DNA of 64,000 bases. Origin: Candidatus Sneabacter namystus (GTDB taxonomy: Bacteria > Pseudomonadota > Alphaproteobacteria > Rickettsiales > Rickettsiaceae). The stretch lies in assembly GCF_008189685.1 (NCBI RefSeq), contig NZ_CP043312.1, positions 248,001 through 312,000 on the forward strand, in the 5' to 3' direction. Below are positions 62,356 to 64,000 of the stretch, piece after piece; within the stretch, counting starts at the first letter, position 1; every line of letters starts with the position of its first letter. The notes under the pieces are model-generated. The model ran no database searches. It was not told the origin of the DNA and saw nothing but the letters and a program-made list of their open reading frames with translations. The translations under genes were made by a program, and so were the position numbers.

Positions 62356-63573
62356 TCACGTATCAATTTTTTTGTTTCCCTTTTCTATAAGTTCTTGGTG
62401 TAATTTTTTTGTTACAGAGTTGGCTTTTGCCAATGGTACTGTGATACGGATTTTCCTTGTCTCTATAGTGAACTTTTGGGGTGTAATTTGTAAATTTTTT
62501 AGTATTACTATAACTTTATTGCAGAAGGTGTGGTTATCTAAGTACCATCCTATTATGGTAATCTGAGCAAAATCTGAGATGGATTCGTACTTTTTTGCAA
62601 AGGTTTTTATCGATCTGTCGATCTGTGTTTTTGAGGTTATGGGAGCATCAAATTTACATATAAAGCACTGTGCGTCTATTTCTAAATTTGTTAAAGCAAT
62701 GCTTTTTAGTTTGACAAAGAGTTTTGTTACTACATCAAAGTTATCTAAGTGGACAGAGTAGGACACAATATCATTTTTTAATATTACACATAGTGCTTCT
62801 GGATTTTCCATTCTCTTATTTTTTGTTTTTGTTTCTATTATGTTTGTCCATTGCTCCGCATTTTTATGTGAGTGTAAAATTCTTAGCGGTACTTTATATT
62901 TTTCAGATATTTTAATAGACTTGCTATCTAATACCTTTGCCCCTGATTGAGCTATATCTAGCATCATTTCATGTGTTATTACATCGATATGTTGAGCAGA
63001 TTTTACCAATCTTGGGTCTGCGGAAAACACACCTTGTACGTCTGTATATATTTCACATACATTGGCTTGTAAGGCTGCTGCTATTGCTACTGCTGTCGTG
63101 TCTGATCCTCCTCTTCCTAAGGTTGTAACTATGTTGTTATTAGTGATACCTTGAAATCCTGTCACAATTGGGACGATACCTTGTTGTAATAGACTGATCA
63201 GTTTATTTGTGTCTACTGCTATAATTTTGGCGTTATTGTAATCTTCTGTAGTTTTTATAGCTACTTGCCATCCTTGTAGTGTAATTGCTTTTTTTTGTTG
63301 CTGATTTAAGGCCATAGCCAGCATTGCAGCAGACAAAGTTTCACAACTGCTAAGTGCTACATCATATGCTTGCATTTGCAAGTTGTTTGAAACAGTTCCA
63401 AAGGCATTGCACTTTAAAATTGTGTCATTTGTTGAGCCTCCCATTGCAGATACTACAACTACTACATTGCTGTTTTGGAGACTTGTTGCTATTTTTTTTG
63501 CTACTCGTTTAATTCTAGTCAATGTAGATAGTGACGTTCCTCCAAACTTTTGTATTATTAAAGTCTTTTTCAT
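62356..63573 (-). CDS. lysC: Aspartate kinase
   Basis: Phosphorylates aspartate, the entry step to diaminopimelate, lysine and threonine. IQKFGGTSLSTLTRIKRVA, GRGGSDTTAVAIAAAL, YTDVQGVFSADPRLV and the ACT-domain region (about 265-400) are present. The length of 405 residues is normal for a monofunctional kinase. It works with asd and dapA elsewhere in the window. It converges with the desaturase. Confidence 0.95.
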   Translation of the reverse strand: MKKTLIIQKFGGTSLSTLTRIKRVAKKIATSLQNSNVVVVVSAMGGSTNDTILKCNAFGTVSNNLQMQAYDVALSSCETLSAAMLAMALNQQQKKAITLQGWQVAIKTTEDYNNAKIIAVDTNKLISLLQQGIVPIVTGFQGITNNNIVTTLGRGGSDTTAVAIAAALQANVCEIYTDVQGVFSADPRLVKSAQHIDVITHEMMLDIAQSGAKVLDSKSIKISEKYKVPLRILHSHKNAEQWTNIIETKTKNKRMENPEALCVILKNDIVSYSVHLDNFDVVTKLFVKLKSIALTNLEIDAQCFICKFDAPITSKTQIDRSIKTFAKKYESISDFAQITIIGWYLDNHTFCNKVIVILKNLQITPQKFTIETRKIRITVPLAKANSVTKKLHQELIEKGNKKIDT

Positions 63574-63755
63574 CTACTCGTATCGATACATTTATTTTGC
63601 GAATTTACGACGAAAGACATGAATAAACAGCCGTTAGATCATAGCAGTTTTTTATATTATGGTCAGGTGTTTTTTACATTTACTTATAAGTGGTGACTAA
63701 AAAAATAAATTATGATATCTTTCCATTGTTTTGACTTATAAGGTTTTTATTGTTC
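63574..63755. other. Divergent gap between lysC and ffh
   Basis: About 180 AT-rich bases. I see no RNA gene, riboswitch or strong promoter. TTGACT at 63730 is too close to the ffh start to be its -35 box. Confidence 0.4.
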
Positions 63756-64000
63756 GTGTTTAAATTTCTCACTACACAATTAGTCAGCTCAATAGCTAGT
63801 TTTATCAAGCGCGGCAAAGTTTCTCAAGGTGATTTAGATGTCTTATTACTCGATATTGAAAATATCTTACTCGAATGTGATGTTGCCTTAGATGTTGCCG
63901 AATATCTTATTGCACAAATAAAAAATAAATGTCTTGAGAGCAATTTATTGAAAAAGAGTGATATTGCTACCGAATTAAGAAAAATTTTTCGTGAAGAATT
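63756..64000 (+). CDS. ffh: Signal recognition particle protein Ffh, N domain (3' end outside window)
   Basis: Reading from the GTG at 63756 gives MFKFLTTQLVSSIASFIKRG, then SQGDLDVLLLDIENILLECD and VALDVAEYLIAQIKNKCLES. This is the helical N domain of the SRP GTPases, and the wording (ALLEADVALxVV...FI) is closer to Ffh than to FtsY. 81 codons are visible and open to the right edge. Ffh with 4.5S RNA targets membrane proteins to the Sec translocon. FtsY is the alternative. Confidence 0.75.
   Translation, partial: MFKFLTTQLVSSIASFIKRGKVSQGDLDVLLLDIENILLECDVALDVAEYLIAQIKNKCLESNLLKKSDIATELRKIFREE

Noticed and set aside
63574-63755. Lysine riboswitch upstream of lysC
   Set aside because: The gap lacks the multi-stem conserved core and such riboswitches are not expected in this group.
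1-64000. CRISPR array, insertion sequence or integrase
   Set aside because: Reading through the window I saw no regularly spaced repeats, transposase or integrase motifs; a computed repeat search would be needed to exclude short elements.

Overview
The window is a dense, AT-rich, intron-free bacterial chromosome segment with about 60 protein genes and 3 tRNAs. The gene content points to an alphaproteobacterium of the order Rickettsiales: NtrY/NtrX next to Rhodobacter-type gene-transfer-agent (GTA) genes, tandem cysteine desulfurases ahead of iscU, GatCAB, the surA-rsmA and dapA-smpB pairings, and very small genes throughout. Unlike Rickettsia or Ehrlichia as I know them, it carries flagellar rod genes (flgB, flgC, fliE) and a fatty-acid desaturase. 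A flagellated Rickettsiales branch (Midichloria-like, Xenohaliotis-like or similar) is my inference; the species cannot be named from this sequence.

Layout. 0-5 kb: the end of ftsZ, tRNA-Asn, and a leftward bamA / SH3 / zinc-ribbon / endolysin group. 5-12 kb: ntrY-ntrX followed by a GTA packaging module (portal, small terminase-like protein, large terminase). 12-17 kb: secG, a PpiD-like chaperone, then leftward surA-rsmA-hit-asd. 17-19.5 kb: rpsF-rpsR-rplI running straight into flgB-flgC-fliE. 19.5-24.6 kb: leftward polA, a solute-binding lipoprotein and murA. 24.7-29.2 kb: rpoZ-rsh-acpS-murC. 29-33 kb: a membrane-anchored unknown, oligopeptidase B, a glycosyltransferase and tRNA-Ser. 33-35.4 kb: leftward hydrolase-grpE-DUF2066. 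35.6-39.4 kb: iscS-like, iscS, iscU, iscA, hscB. 39.4-41.8 kb: leftward uppS-cdsA-ftsB-rnd. 42-48.2 kb: ilvE, dapA-smpB-SPOR protein, gatCAB. 48.3-51.2 kb: mgtE, tRNA-Lys, der. 51.2-55.9 kb: leftward dnaK-dnaJ-udg behind a heat-shock-type promoter, plus rsmD. 56-59 kb: a second GTA locus (TIM-barrel tail protein, holin). 59-64 kb: rmuC, rnhA, the desaturase, lysC and the start of ffh.

How the genes fit together. Peptidoglycan and division are well served: lysC, asd and dapA feed diaminopimelate, and murA, murC, uppS, ftsZ, ftsB and a SPOR protein are present. Envelope biogenesis is covered by bamA, surA, a PpiD-like protein, secG, cdsA and ffh. Several regulators and enzymes keep their fold but have lost signature residues: NtrX ATPase, RSH hydrolase, PolA proofreading and a GT2 metal site. 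GTA genes are split over three places, with a plausible packaging motor, a host-recognition protein and a holin/endolysin pair.

The most unusual observation is that FlgC, an axial rod protein normally secreted by the flagellar type III apparatus, starts with what looks like a cleavable Sec signal peptide, and that its operon is translationally coupled to ribosomal protein L9. I found no CRISPR array, insertion sequence, integrase or obvious foreign island.
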